Assembly: GCF_000816305.1 (NCBI RefSeq)
Contig: NZ_CP007773.1
Location: forward strand, 1,612,001 to 1,676,000
DNA: 64,000 nt
Direction: 5' to 3'
Source of the DNA: Campylobacter subantarcticus LMG 24377
Lineage (GTDB): Bacteria; Campylobacterota; Campylobacteria; Campylobacterales; Campylobacteraceae
Shown here one piece after another: positions 1 to 8,562 of this stretch (position 1 is its first letter; every line of letters begins with the position of its first letter). The position numbers were made by a program, and so were the translations under genes. The notes beneath the pieces were generated by a model. It ran no database searches, was not told the DNA's origin, and saw only the letters and a program-made list of their open reading frames with translations.

Positions 1-116
1 AAAATAGCAGGATTTGAAGTAGCGCCGTTAATTGTTTTTGAATATATTAAATCTAATAATTCATGATCTAAAAATTCATTTTCTATAAAATCACACCATA
101 GTGAAAATTTTTTCAT
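1..116 (-). CDS. tal: Transaldolase, N-terminal fragment (cut by window edge)
   Basis: The first 38 or so codons of a gene that runs off the left edge. The start codon is at 114-116, and its ATG overlaps the serB stop as ATGA. The visible protein begins MKKFSLWCDFIE and contains GATSNPA, the early transaldolase signature with the TSNP loop of the TIM barrel. Transaldolase moves a dihydroxyacetone unit between sugar phosphates in the non-oxidative pentose phosphate pathway, in the cytoplasm. In C. jejuni tal also follows serB (recollection). Only the N-terminus can be judged, so integrity is unknown. Confidence 0.85.
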   Translation of the reverse strand, partial: MKKFSLWCDFIENEFLDHELLDLIYSKTINGATSNPAI

Positions 117-739
117 TGTATTACCTTTATTATTTCTTTTAAATCTTTTTTATCTATACAAATATCTGCATGAGATCTTAAAATTTCTTTGGCACAAAAA
201 GCTATTTTTAACCCGCATTCTTTAAACATAGAAATATCATTAGCTCCATCGCCCACACACATAATTTCTTCTGTTTTTAAATTTAAAAATTTCTTAAGTC
301 TTTGTAGTATAATACCTTTTGAGTTGTTAAACATAATTTCTCCGCCAACTTTTCCTGTTAAAACACCGTTTTTACTATGTAAAAAGTTAGCAAAACCAAA
401 ATCAAAATGAAGTTTATTTTGTATTAAGTCAATTCCCTCATGAAATCCACCGCTAAAAACAATAATTTTTATATTTTTATTTTTTAAATACTCGCATAAT
501 TCTTTAGCACCATTCATCAAAGGTAAATTTTCACAGCATTTGTTTACTCGTTCGATTGGCATACCCTCTAGCAAGGCTACTCTCGCACTTAAGCTTTCAA
601 AAAAATCAAGTTCACCATTCATTGCTTTGTTGGTGATACTTTTAATAGCATCACCAACATTATACTCATCTGCTAAAATATCGATAGTTTCTCCGTCTAT
701 TAATGTAGAGTCAAAGTCAAAGGCACAAAGCTTTATCAT
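113..739 (-). CDS. serB: Phosphoserine phosphatase
   Basis: Hydrolyses phosphoserine to serine, the last step of serine synthesis, in the cytoplasm. HAD-superfamily motifs are all present: motif I DFDSTLIDGE near residue 9 (nucleophile and acid/base aspartates), motif II SGGF near 96, and motif III GDGANDISM near 163. At about 208 residues it is a compact SerB without the N-terminal ACT region of the E. coli enzyme. The frame is open to a TTG at 742, but the ATG at 739 follows directly and shares one base with the cheW stop (TGATG), so I prefer 739. Its stop overlaps the tal start. It lies at the end of the chemotaxis gene run. Confidence 0.93.
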   Translation of the reverse strand: MIKLCAFDFDSTLIDGETIDILADEYNVGDAIKSITNKAMNGELDFFESLSARVALLEGMPIERVNKCCENLPLMNGAKELCEYLKNKNIKIIVFSGGFHEGIDLIQNKLHFDFGFANFLHSKNGVLTGKVGGEIMFNNSKGIILQRLKKFLNLKTEEIMCVGDGANDISMFKECGLKIAFCAKEILRSHADICIDKKDLKEIIKVIQ

Positions 740-1257
740 CAAAACTCACGCTTTAACAAAGCTTCAGCTTTTAATATAGTCAAGATATTTTCTTCCCTTT
801 TACCTATACCAAAAATCATACCTTTTTCTTTTAGTAAGGTTTCAGGTGGTGGATCAATTCTACTTCTGTGAATTTTGATAGCTTCTGTTAATCTATCTAT
901 CACAAATCCTGCATTACCTGTAGGAGTTTGATTTCCATTTGCTATACCTTTTAAAACAATATATCTTGTTTGAGGAGTCATTTTAGAACCACCTTGATTA
1001 AATCTTTTCGCAAGATCAATCAAAGGCATTACATTACCCCTCATGTTAAATACGCCTAATACATAATCAGGCACACTTGGAACCCTAGTATATTCTATAG
1101 GTTTAATAATTTCTTGGATATTAAGAATTGGAATAGCATATTCCTCATCCCCTACCACAAAACCAACAAGCTGAATAATATCCTCTTCTTTGTCCAGATC
1201 TGGTTCTGCAATTTGTGCTTGTTGTTTTTGCAAAACTTGACTTAACTTATCATTCAT
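739..1257 (-). CDS. cheW: Chemotaxis coupling protein CheW
   Basis: Scaffold that joins the CheA kinase to chemoreceptors in the polar arrays. The 172-residue protein has a charged N-terminal tail of about 30 residues (KQQAQIAEPDLDKEED), then a full CheW beta-barrel domain. Typical features are GFVVGDEEYAIPI, the EIIKP and RVPSVPDYVLGVFNMRG stretch, and the hydrophobic IDLAKRF strand. It starts 4 bases after the cheA stop and its own stop is shared with the serB start, so it is probably co-transcribed with cheV and cheA. Confidence 0.96.
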   Translation of the reverse strand: MNDKLSQVLQKQQAQIAEPDLDKEEDIIQLVGFVVGDEEYAIPILNIQEIIKPIEYTRVPSVPDYVLGVFNMRGNVMPLIDLAKRFNQGGSKMTPQTRYIVLKGIANGNQTPTGNAGFVIDRLTEAIKIHRSRIDPPPETLLKEKGMIFGIGKREENILTILKAEALLKREF

Positions 1258-1261
1258 CTTC

Positions 1262-3556
1262 TTATCCTAGTTTTAAATTTTTTCTAACTACATTTTCTAA
1301 GTACTCTGGAGAGTAAGGCTTAGTAATATACTCAGTCATTCCTACTTCCACACCTCTTAAACGGTCTGATTTGCTAGTTCTTGAAGTTACTGCAACAAGC
1401 GGAAGATTTTTATACTTAGAATACTTTCTAATTTCACCTGCCAAGGTATAACCATCCATTCTTGGCATTTCGATATCAATCAATACTGCATCAATATCAT
1501 ACTCACCTGATTTGATTGTATTTAAGGCTTCTACGCCGTTAGTTGCCTCTATAATACTCACACCTAGTGGCTCTAATGACTTTTGCATAATGTTTCTATC
1601 CATCTTAGAATCATCCACTATAAGCACTGTATAATCGCTTGGTTTTTCTTTCACAACCTTTTTAGCTTGCGCTTCAATTTGAGCTTTGATATCAACTTTG
1701 ATTTCTTTTGCAATATCCATCATAGCCGCAACATCAATGATTAATGTAACTCTACCATCACCGCGAATAGTCGCCCCTGCTATACCTTGGATATTTTGCA
1801 AATACTCACCCATAGATTTAATAACAATTTCTTCTTGACCTACTAAAGTGTCTACTATAATACCAAGTTTACTTTCTGCTACACCTATAACAACCACATA
1901 AGTTTGATCACTATTTTCAAGCACTTGTTTTACACCAAATACATCTGAAAGTCTGACTAAAGATAAAACTTCATCTCTTAATCTTAATACATTTTTACCC
2001 TCAATAGTGTAAATATCATCAATTGGCACTCTAACTGTTTCAAGAACACTTGCAAGTGGAATTGCATAAAATTCTTCTTGTGTACCCACAAGCAATGACT
2101 GAATAATCGCCAAGGTAAGTGGGATTTTAAGCTTCATCACAGTGCCTTTTCCAAGCTCACTATCAATCTCAATCACACCATTTAGTTTCTCAATATTTGT
2201 CTTAACAACATCCATCCCAACGCCACGACCTGATACATTGGTGATCTTGGCAGCTGTTGAAAAACCTGGTTTGAAAATCAGTGCAAACGCTTCTTTGTCA
2301 TTCATTTGATCTGCTTCGCGTTCTGTGATTAAGTTTTTCTCTATCGCTTTTGCTTTTAATGCATCTGCATCTAAACCTTTACCATCATCAGCAATTTCAA
2401 CGACAATGTGGTTTCCTTCGTTGTAAGCTTTAAGATTAACCGTTCCTTTTTCTGGTTTGCCATTTGCCGCACGTGTTACTGGATCTTCAATGCCATGATC
2501 ACATGAATTTCTAATCATATGCATAATAGGATCACCTATTTCTTCTACAATTGACTTATCAAGTTCGGTTTCTTCCCCTGAAATTTCAAGCTCCATTTGC
2601 TTACCAAGTTCACGACCCAAGTCACGCACAACTCTTGGAAATTTGTTGAAAACTTTTGCGATAGGTTGCATTCTTGTTTTCATTACCGCAAGCTGAATAT
2701 CTGTTGTAACGATGCTAAGCTGTGATACAACTTGATTTAATTCTTCTAAGAATTTTTCACCATCATATCTTTCTTCAACATCATCATAAATTTTTAACAA
2801 GCGGTTTTTGCCTAATACTAACTCACCGATTAAGTTCATCAAGTGATCAAGTCTTTTTACTTCAACCCTGATGGTTTGATCCATATTTGCACCGCTGCTT
2901 CCACCACCTGCTGCAGGAACTTTTTTCTCAGCAGTTGCACCTTGTGCTTGCGGAGCTGCTTTAGCAGGAGCTGCTTTGGTTTCTTGTGTTTTTTTCTTTT
3001 CTGCGCGTCTTGCTTGATCTTCTGCTTTTCTTACTTTTAAAAGTCTTTCAATCTCTGCTTCCACTTCATCATCGCTTAGTTTATTCACATCTACTTCAGG
3101 TTCTTCAGCTTTTGGTTCTTCTTTTACTTCTTCAACTTTAACTGGTGCAACAGACTCTAAACTTTCACCTTCTGAAATAGCCGTTAATCTTGCACAAATT
3201 GGAGCAATATCAAGTCCAATAGTCGTATCATTTCCATTATCTCTAATAGAATTTAACAAGGTCTTCATCATATCAATAGACTCTAAAACTACATCCATTA
3301 CCTCAGGAGTAATTTTAAGCTCATTGTGCCTTGCTTTATTTAAAACATCTTCCATGTGATGAGTAAGTTTTGTTAAAACATCAAAATTTAAAAAACTTGA
3401 CGAACCTTTAACAGTATGCGCAACACGGAAAATTCTATTTAATAGCTCTAAGTCTTCAGGATTTGCTTCTAATTCAACCAAATCATGGTCAATTTGCTCG
3501 ACTAATTCAAAGGCTTCAACTAAAAAATCCTCAAGTATTTCTTGAATATCTTCCAT
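1262..3556 (-). CDS. cheA: Chemotaxis histidine kinase CheA with C-terminal receiver domain
   Basis: Autophosphorylating kinase that reports receptor state to CheY. Domains in order over 764 residues: HPt/P1 with phospho-acceptor His47 in VAHTVKGSSSF; a glutamate/alanine-rich linker (about 130-225) that replaces a clear P2; dimerization P3; ATPase P4 with NSCDHGIEDP and the DDGKGLD and GRGVGMDVV glycine boxes; CheW-like P5; and a receiver domain from about residue 640 (VLIVDDSKMDRN, phospho-Asp in LIDIEMPRMDGY, TSRTS, KPYSPE). The CheA-REC fusion is usual for Campylobacter and Helicobacter, where the receiver is thought to tune or drain phosphate flow. It follows cheV by 2 bases. Confidence 0.97.
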   Translation of the reverse strand: MEDIQEILEDFLVEAFELVEQIDHDLVELEANPEDLELLNRIFRVAHTVKGSSSFLNFDVLTKLTHHMEDVLNKARHNELKITPEVMDVVLESIDMMKTLLNSIRDNGNDTTIGLDIAPICARLTAISEGESLESVAPVKVEEVKEEPKAEEPEVDVNKLSDDEVEAEIERLLKVRKAEDQARRAEKKKTQETKAAPAKAAPQAQGATAEKKVPAAGGGSSGANMDQTIRVEVKRLDHLMNLIGELVLGKNRLLKIYDDVEERYDGEKFLEELNQVVSQLSIVTTDIQLAVMKTRMQPIAKVFNKFPRVVRDLGRELGKQMELEISGEETELDKSIVEEIGDPIMHMIRNSCDHGIEDPVTRAANGKPEKGTVNLKAYNEGNHIVVEIADDGKGLDADALKAKAIEKNLITEREADQMNDKEAFALIFKPGFSTAAKITNVSGRGVGMDVVKTNIEKLNGVIEIDSELGKGTVMKLKIPLTLAIIQSLLVGTQEEFYAIPLASVLETVRVPIDDIYTIEGKNVLRLRDEVLSLVRLSDVFGVKQVLENSDQTYVVVIGVAESKLGIIVDTLVGQEEIVIKSMGEYLQNIQGIAGATIRGDGRVTLIIDVAAMMDIAKEIKVDIKAQIEAQAKKVVKEKPSDYTVLIVDDSKMDRNIMQKSLEPLGVSIIEATNGVEALNTIKSGEYDIDAVLIDIEMPRMDGYTLAGEIRKYSKYKNLPLVAVTSRTSKSDRLRGVEVGMTEYITKPYSPEYLENVVRKNLKLG

Positions 3557-3558
3557 TT

Positions 3559-4512
3559 TTACTCCTCACCTTTTTCATGTTTTTTAATAACGCGGGAAAT
3601 TTCAGCAAAGAAATCACTTGCATTAAATTTAACCAAATACCCTTCTCCACCTGCTTCTTTAACACCTTTATCACTCATAAACTCATTTGACAAAGAAGAG
3701 TTAAATACGATAGGAATATTTTTAAATCTCTCGTCTTCTCTTACTTTAGCCGCAAAATGGAAACCATCCATTTGAGGCATTTCAACATCACTTACAATGA
3801 TTTTTAAGTGTTTGCTTAAATCATCACCATATGCCCCGTATAACTCTTGAAGTTTTTGTAAACCTTCAACTCCATCTTTTGCTTCTACAACTTTCAATCC
3901 GATTTTATTAAGTAAATCTTTAACAAGTTTTCTTGCAGTAGAACTATCATCAAGTGCTAAAGCTATACCTTCAATTTTTTGAATTTTATCATCTTCAATA
4001 TCAGTTTGCGGGGTATAAATTCCAAGCTCTTGTACAATACTTTCTAAGTCTAAAATCAACAATACCTCATCGCCTTCGATTTTGGTTACACCTGTTATTT
4101 TACTTTTATCCAAACTACCTGCACTTGTAGCAAAATTAGCTGGTTCGATATTTTTCCAATTAATTCTACGAATTCTTTTTGCCTCATGCACGATAAAACC
4201 GATTAATACATTACTAAATTCAGTAATGATTACCCTAGGTTTTATATTTGTCATTTCTGGTTCTTGAATTTGCATCCACTTAGCTAAGTTAATCACAGGA
4301 ATTACCACGCCACGAAGATCAAAGATACCTTCAACATACTCAGGCACTCCTGGAATTTCAGTCAAGAAAGGAATTTTAATGATTTCTCTAACTTTAGATA
4401 CATTCACACCATAAATTCCCTCATAAACTTTATCTTGGCCTTGCTTAAAGATGCGAAAATCAACAAGTTCCATTTCATTTGAACCTGTTTTAACGACATT
4501 CTCATCAAACAT
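3559..4512 (-). CDS. cheV: Chemotaxis protein CheV (CheW domain plus receiver)
   Basis: Coupling protein of 317 residues. An N-terminal CheW-like domain (about 15-165; EIIKIPFLTEIPGVPEYVEG, FDLRGVVIPVINLAKW) is followed by a receiver domain (about 180-310). The receiver has ALDDSSTARK, the phospho-acceptor Asp in IVSDVEMPQMDGF, a conserved serine in FNSSLS, and a lysine near YLVKF. It links CheA to receptors and is thought to adjust array sensitivity by phosphorylation. Its ATG shares one base with the stop of the upstream phosphoesterase (TAATG), and cheA follows immediately, giving the order cheV-cheA-cheW. Confidence 0.95.
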   Translation of the reverse strand: MFDENVVKTGSNEMELVDFRIFKQGQDKVYEGIYGVNVSKVREIIKIPFLTEIPGVPEYVEGIFDLRGVVIPVINLAKWMQIQEPEMTNIKPRVIITEFSNVLIGFIVHEAKRIRRINWKNIEPANFATSAGSLDKSKITGVTKIEGDEVLLILDLESIVQELGIYTPQTDIEDDKIQKIEGIALALDDSSTARKLVKDLLNKIGLKVVEAKDGVEGLQKLQELYGAYGDDLSKHLKIIVSDVEMPQMDGFHFAAKVREDERFKNIPIVFNSSLSNEFMSDKGVKEAGGEGYLVKFNASDFFAEISRVIKKHEKGEE

Positions 4513-5240
4513 TATGCCTCCTTAAGTTCTATTTTGTGAAATCTGATTTCTGAGTTATATTCTACTATAAAAAAACTTTCCTTGTATGCAAAAGTAGCTA
4601 AATTTAAATATTTTATCTCATTAAATTTATAAAGCACATCTTGATGATAATGTCCTTCTATAACAAATTTAGTTCTATAGTTTTCAATTCGATTTTTAAT
4701 AATCAAATCAAAATTATTAATTTTTCCAACAAGTTGTTTTTTGTTTTGATTTTGTAGAATTTTTTGTGTTATCTTAAAGTCACAAAGATTATTGATAAAA
4801 TTTAAAAAGCAAAGCAAATAATGATTTCTCAAACTTTTTAAGCAAAATTGTAAAAATGGTTTTAAAAAAATATCCCCATGAGCTAATTGGGCAAAAGTAT
4901 GCGCCTTATCTTCAAATTTACAAAGCAAAGGTTGTTTATCTATACTAAAAACTTTTACACGAGTAAAAAAATTGGCTAAATTAAAATCATGATTTCCTTC
5001 CAAATACACTATCTCAATTTTTTTAGCTAATTCCTCCAAAAGCTCTATATAAGGCAATGCAAATTCATGAGTAGCTTTGACTTCATAAACTAACAAGTCA
5101 AAAATATCACCCATTAAAAAAAGCTGTGGAGTTTGAATTTCACCATTTTTTAAAATTTGTAAAAATTTCCAAAAACCACGTCTATTCTCATTTTCGTGCG
5201 CATCAGCGATAAAAATAGCATTTTCTTTGATACTAATCAA
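4512..5240 (-). CDS. Calcineurin-like metallophosphoesterase, possible UDP-2,3-diacylglucosamine hydrolase
   Basis: A 242-residue protein with the full metallophosphoesterase ligand set: DAH near residue 13, GDIFD near 45, GNHD near 82, HGD near 120 and GHYH near 197. The GDIFD and HGD spacing resembles LpxH-type enzymes of lipid A synthesis, and lpxB lies three genes upstream. Campylobacterota are reported to use a distinct calcineurin-like enzyme for this step, which makes the role plausible but unproven. A soluble or peripheral membrane location is expected. The start overlaps the phosphoethanolamine transferase stop (ATGA) and its stop overlaps the cheV start. Confidence 0.75.
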   Translation of the reverse strand: MISIKENAIFIADAHENENRRGFWKFLQILKNGEIQTPQLFLMGDIFDLLVYEVKATHEFALPYIELLEELAKKIEIVYLEGNHDFNLANFFTRVKVFSIDKQPLLCKFEDKAHTFAQLAHGDIFLKPFLQFCLKSLRNHYLLCFLNFINNLCDFKITQKILQNQNKKQLVGKINNFDLIIKNRIENYRTKFVIEGHYHQDVLYKFNEIKYLNLATFAYKESFFIVEYNSEIRFHKIELKEA

Positions 5241-6970
5241 TATTTGGCTTTCTCGTATTTTAAAATTTTATCATAATCAATTTCACCATTAAAAATTCTC
5301 ACTCTTTTTTCATTAAAATTATCACTTAAAATATCTCTAGTTTTATTATAATCCCTTACCTTAATTCCTGCTATAGTTACCATAGTATGAATTAAATCAT
5401 CACTCATAAAAGGTTTATCTTTTGCTTTGATTATTTTATTTAGTAATTCTGGATTTTTTTGTTTAAATTTATCACTAACTATAAAAAAGAACGGGATTTC
5501 AGCAGTAAATCTTGAAGTTACAAAATGCTCAGCTCTACCCCGAAATTCATAAACACTCTCTCCATGATCACTTATATACACTATAATTGCTTCCTTATCC
5601 TTAAACAAATTAAAAGTCTCATTAATAAAATAATCATTATACAAAACTGCATTTGCATAATCAGCGACATTTTGTTTTTCTTTATTATTAAGAGTTCTAT
5701 TAATATCTTTATTTTCAAATTTTACAAATCCTTTCTCAAATCTTCTGTTATATTTAAAATGAGTTCCCATAAGCTGAACAATAAAAAAATTTTTTGAATC
5801 AATGCTATCTTTTATAATAGGCAACATTACTCCATCTGTTTGTTTTGTAAAAATTTTATCATCAGTAGAAAACTGATCAATAAATATAGCTTTATCTGCC
5901 CTATTGGCTACAGCTGTTGTGATACTTGTGTGGCCAGATAAAGGTTCATGATTTGATATAAATATGCTTTTATAACCTGCCAAATTAAATAAATCAACCA
6001 TATTTAATTGATTAAACCATTCTTCTTCATTTTCAATATTTGAAAAATTTAAAACCCTTCTTAAAGAAGCATGAGTACTTGCAAAAGGAGCTATAACATC
6101 ACTAAATTTAATCAAATATCCTTTTTTCTCTAATTCTTCTAGTTTTGGAGTTGTTTGAAGATTATATCCATATAAACTCATATAATTTCTTTGAGTACTT
6201 TCTCCAATAATAAATACTATATAAGGAATTTTCTTTTGAATACTTACCCCCCCCCTATATAAATTAAAAATACGCTCATAATTTTTCAAATAAAAATTAT
6301 AACTTGCCCATATACCATTGTTAGCATAATATCTTAAAAACTGCTCTGGAATATCAATAAAAAAACTAAAATTTATTTTATCAATAGAATTTATTCCATG
6401 TTTTTTAATAAAATATCTATTGGTGCAATCTATAAGCAATCCAAAAATACATAGGATATAAATGATTCCTATAAACTTTTTTACTGTTTTATTTTTAATA
6501 CTAAGTTTTTTTTGAATAGATTTAAAAATATAAAAAAACAAAAATACTATACAAACAAATAAAAACAAATAAATAATATAGCTTTTATTGATATAAGTTT
6601 CTATAAATTCAAAAATTTCAGTCCAAGTTGTTTGTAGTAACACATCTATAAACAAAGGATTAAATTTAGCAGAATAATTTAATAATAAATAAGTTTGCAA
6701 CAAAAAAACTAAAATAGCAAATAAAGTTAAAAAATATACAACATACTTGGTTTTTTCCTTTAATAAAATAAAAAATAGATGAATAATAAAAATATTCAAT
6801 ACAAGCACTATAAAAATATTTTTTACAGCTTTAAATATAATCCATTCAAATATTTCTCTTTCAAAAGTTAAATAACTCCACCATAACGAAATGCTTGTAT
6901 CTAAAATAAAAATTAAAAAAATATGCGGAAAATATTCAACGACAAAATCGAAATATCTTTTTTTTTGCAT
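5237..6970 (-). CDS. Phosphoethanolamine transferase, EptA/EptC-like, with internal G9 tract
   Basis: A 577-residue inner-membrane enzyme. About five hydrophobic helices fill residues 12-180, and a periplasmic sulfatase-fold domain follows from about 245. Catalytic features are GESTQRNYMSLYGY with predicted nucleophile Thr259, the YISDHGES metal site, and a further histidine in AEHF. Family members move phosphoethanolamine from phosphatidylethanolamine to lipid A, and in C. jejuni also to the flagellar rod and N-glycans. A run of nine G on the coding strand covers codons 239-242, between the membrane part and the catalytic domain. Nine G keeps the frame open. Start and stop overlap greA and the phosphoesterase. 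I recall C. jejuni lacking a gene at this position. Confidence 0.88.
   Translation of the reverse strand: MQKKRYFDFVVEYFPHIFLIFILDTSISLWWSYLTFEREIFEWIIFKAVKNIFIVLVLNIFIIHLFFILLKEKTKYVVYFLTLFAILVFLLQTYLLLNYSAKFNPLFIDVLLQTTWTEIFEFIETYINKSYIIYLFLFVCIVFLFFYIFKSIQKKLSIKNKTVKKFIGIIYILCIFGLLIDCTNRYFIKKHGINSIDKINFSFFIDIPEQFLRYYANNGIWASYNFYLKNYERIFNLYRGGVSIQKKIPYIVFIIGESTQRNYMSLYGYNLQTTPKLEELEKKGYLIKFSDVIAPFASTHASLRRVLNFSNIENEEEWFNQLNMVDLFNLAGYKSIFISNHEPLSGHTSITTAVANRADKAIFIDQFSTDDKIFTKQTDGVMLPIIKDSIDSKNFFIVQLMGTHFKYNRRFEKGFVKFENKDINRTLNNKEKQNVADYANAVLYNDYFINETFNLFKDKEAIIVYISDHGESVYEFRGRAEHFVTSRFTAEIPFFFIVSDKFKQKNPELLNKIIKAKDKPFMSDDLIHTMVTIAGIKVRDYNKTRDILSDNFNEKRVRIFNGEIDYDKILKYEKAKY
6247..6255 (-). 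repeat. Homopolymeric G9 tract (C9 on plus strand), phase-variation candidate
   Basis: Nine consecutive C on the plus strand, read as G9 in the phosphoethanolamine transferase gene (codons AGG GGG GGG GTA). G tracts of about 8 or more are the classic slipped-strand contingency loci in Campylobacter. A one-base change in length would shift the frame before the catalytic domain. It is the only G/C run this long that I found; the next longest is a 6-base run in trxB. Confidence 0.85.
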
Positions 6971-7455
6971 TAAAATTCCAAAGCTTTGTATTCTATAGAG
7001 ATGATTTCAAATTCACTTTCACCTTTTGGCAAGCGTACTTTAAAGTCATCGCCTTCTTTTTTACCAAGCATTGCTTTAGCAATAGGCGAACTAATAGAAA
7101 TATAACCTTTTTCTAAATTTCCTTCATTAACTCCTACTAAAGTATAGGTGCTTTGTTTTTCACTGTCTAAATCTTCTACTACCACAGTTGAGCCAAATTT
7201 CACACTATCATGCTCGTAAGAAGATGGGTCGATGATTTGCGCTCTTGAGATCAAATCTCCAAGTTCAGCAATCTTACCTTCTATAAAAGCTTGTTTTTCT
7301 CTAGCTGCATGATATTCTGCATTTTCTTTTAAATCGCCATGGCTTCTTGCTATATCTATTTCTTCTACCACTTTTGGGCGTTCAACTTTTTTTAAATGCT
7401 CTAATTCTTTTTCTAATTTTTCATAGCCATATTTACTCATAGGTTCTTTTTGCAT
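6970..7455 (-). CDS. greA: Transcription elongation factor GreA
   Basis: Rescues backtracked RNA polymerase by stimulating transcript cleavage. The 161-residue protein has the N-terminal coiled coil (about 1-80) with the acidic tip in [20 protein letters not shown], and a C-terminal FKBP-like domain with [14 protein letters not shown]. Length is typical. It begins 3 bases after the lpxB stop, and its TAA shares a base with the start of the phosphoethanolamine transferase, so it is part of the same transcript. An alternative start at Met6 (MSKYGY) matches the usual GreA N-terminus and cannot be excluded. Confidence 0.96.
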   Translation of the reverse strand: MQKEPMSKYGYEKLEKELEHLKKVERPKVVEEIDIARSHGDLKENAEYHAAREKQAFIEGKIAELGDLISRAQIIDPSSYEHDSVKFGSTVVVEDLDSEKQSTYTLVGVNEGNLEKGYISISSPIAKAMLGKKEGDDFKVRLPKGESEFEIISIEYKALEF

Positions 7456-7458
7456 AAT

Positions 7459-8562
7459 TTATCCTTGTTTGATTTCATAAAGTATTTTAGCTAAATTTTT
7501 TGCACTTGCAAATTGCAAATATTCTTTTAAAAAATCTACTTTATCAAAAAATGCCTTATAATCGTATTTAAGATAAGCTTGATGCAAATTTTTTACGCTC
7601 ACTTGCTCTTGTAAAAATTCAGGATTAAGTTCGCTTTTTCCTGCAAAATTTAAAAAGATATTTGCAAGGCCTATATACTTAAGCTTCACAAAACATCTTG
7701 CGATAAATACATCAATAGCTTTAGCCTTATAAGCAAGCACAAAAGGCGTGCCAACCAAAGCTGCTTCAAGTGTAGCTGTGCCACTACAAATAAAAGCAAA
7801 ATCAGCATTTTTAAGCACTTTTGGGGTATTAGTTTGAATTTCAAAATTACCCACATCACCATAAAGATCTAATCTTTTTAGATTAAACTCAGGCACACAA
7901 AGGATTTTTTTACCTTTAAATTTAGTGCTTAATTCTCTAAAAATAGGCATTAAACGCTTTATTTCACTTTTTCTTGAGCCTGATAAAAAAGCGATGACTT
8001 TTTCATCATCTTTTTTTGAAAATATAGAATTTATATCTTCTTGGTTTTTAAACTCTTTTATCTCATCTAAAAGCGGATGTCCCACATAAGTGCTTTTACT
8101 AAAAAACTCACTATCAAAAGGTAAAATAGAAGCTAGCACATCAAAATGACTTTCTATGATGGGTATACGACCTTTTTTCCACGCCCAAACTTGAGGTAAA
8201 ATATAATAAATTCTTTTTACTTTAGAATTTGCTTTTTTTAAAGCTTTTGCAAAAGGTATGTTAAAAGCAGGTGAATCTATACACAAAATCGCATCAATAT
8301 TTTGAGTAAGACTTAGATTTACTAGCTCTTTTATAGCTCTTTTAGCTTTTAAAATGAGAGGCAAAACCTCTATAAAACCCATAGCACTAAACTCATGTGA
8401 ACTATAAAGTGGCTTGGAATTTAAACCAAATTCTTCACATAAATTCTCATCATAAATTCCCACTAAATCAAATTCTTTATACTCATTTTTATAAGCTTTT
8501 AAAACTTCTTTTAAATGCAAATTTGCTGAAGGCTCTAAGGCACAAACTAAAAAGGTTTTCAT
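7459..8562 (-). CDS. lpxB: Lipid-A-disaccharide synthase
   Basis: Joins UDP-2,3-diacylglucosamine and lipid X to make the lipid A disaccharide at the inner face of the membrane. The 367-residue GT19 protein has the LpxB N-terminus ([13 protein letters not shown]), [55 protein letters not shown] and [15 protein letters not shown]. The start codon overlaps the res stop (ATGA), so an essential gene sits directly behind an accessory restriction system. greA follows by 3 bases. Confidence 0.96.
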   Translation of the reverse strand: MKTFLVCALEPSANLHLKEVLKAYKNEYKEFDLVGIYDENLCEEFGLNSKPLYSSHEFSAMGFIEVLPLILKAKRAIKELVNLSLTQNIDAILCIDSPAFNIPFAKALKKANSKVKRIYYILPQVWAWKKGRIPIIESHFDVLASILPFDSEFFSKSTYVGHPLLDEIKEFKNQEDINSIFSKKDDEKVIAFLSGSRKSEIKRLMPIFRELSTKFKGKKILCVPEFNLKRLDLYGDVGNFEIQTNTPKVLKNADFAFICSGTATLEAALVGTPFVLAYKAKAIDVFIARCFVKLKYIGLANIFLNFAGKSELNPEFLQEQVSVKNLHQAYLKYDYKAFFDKVDFLKEYLQFASAKNLAKILYEIKQG

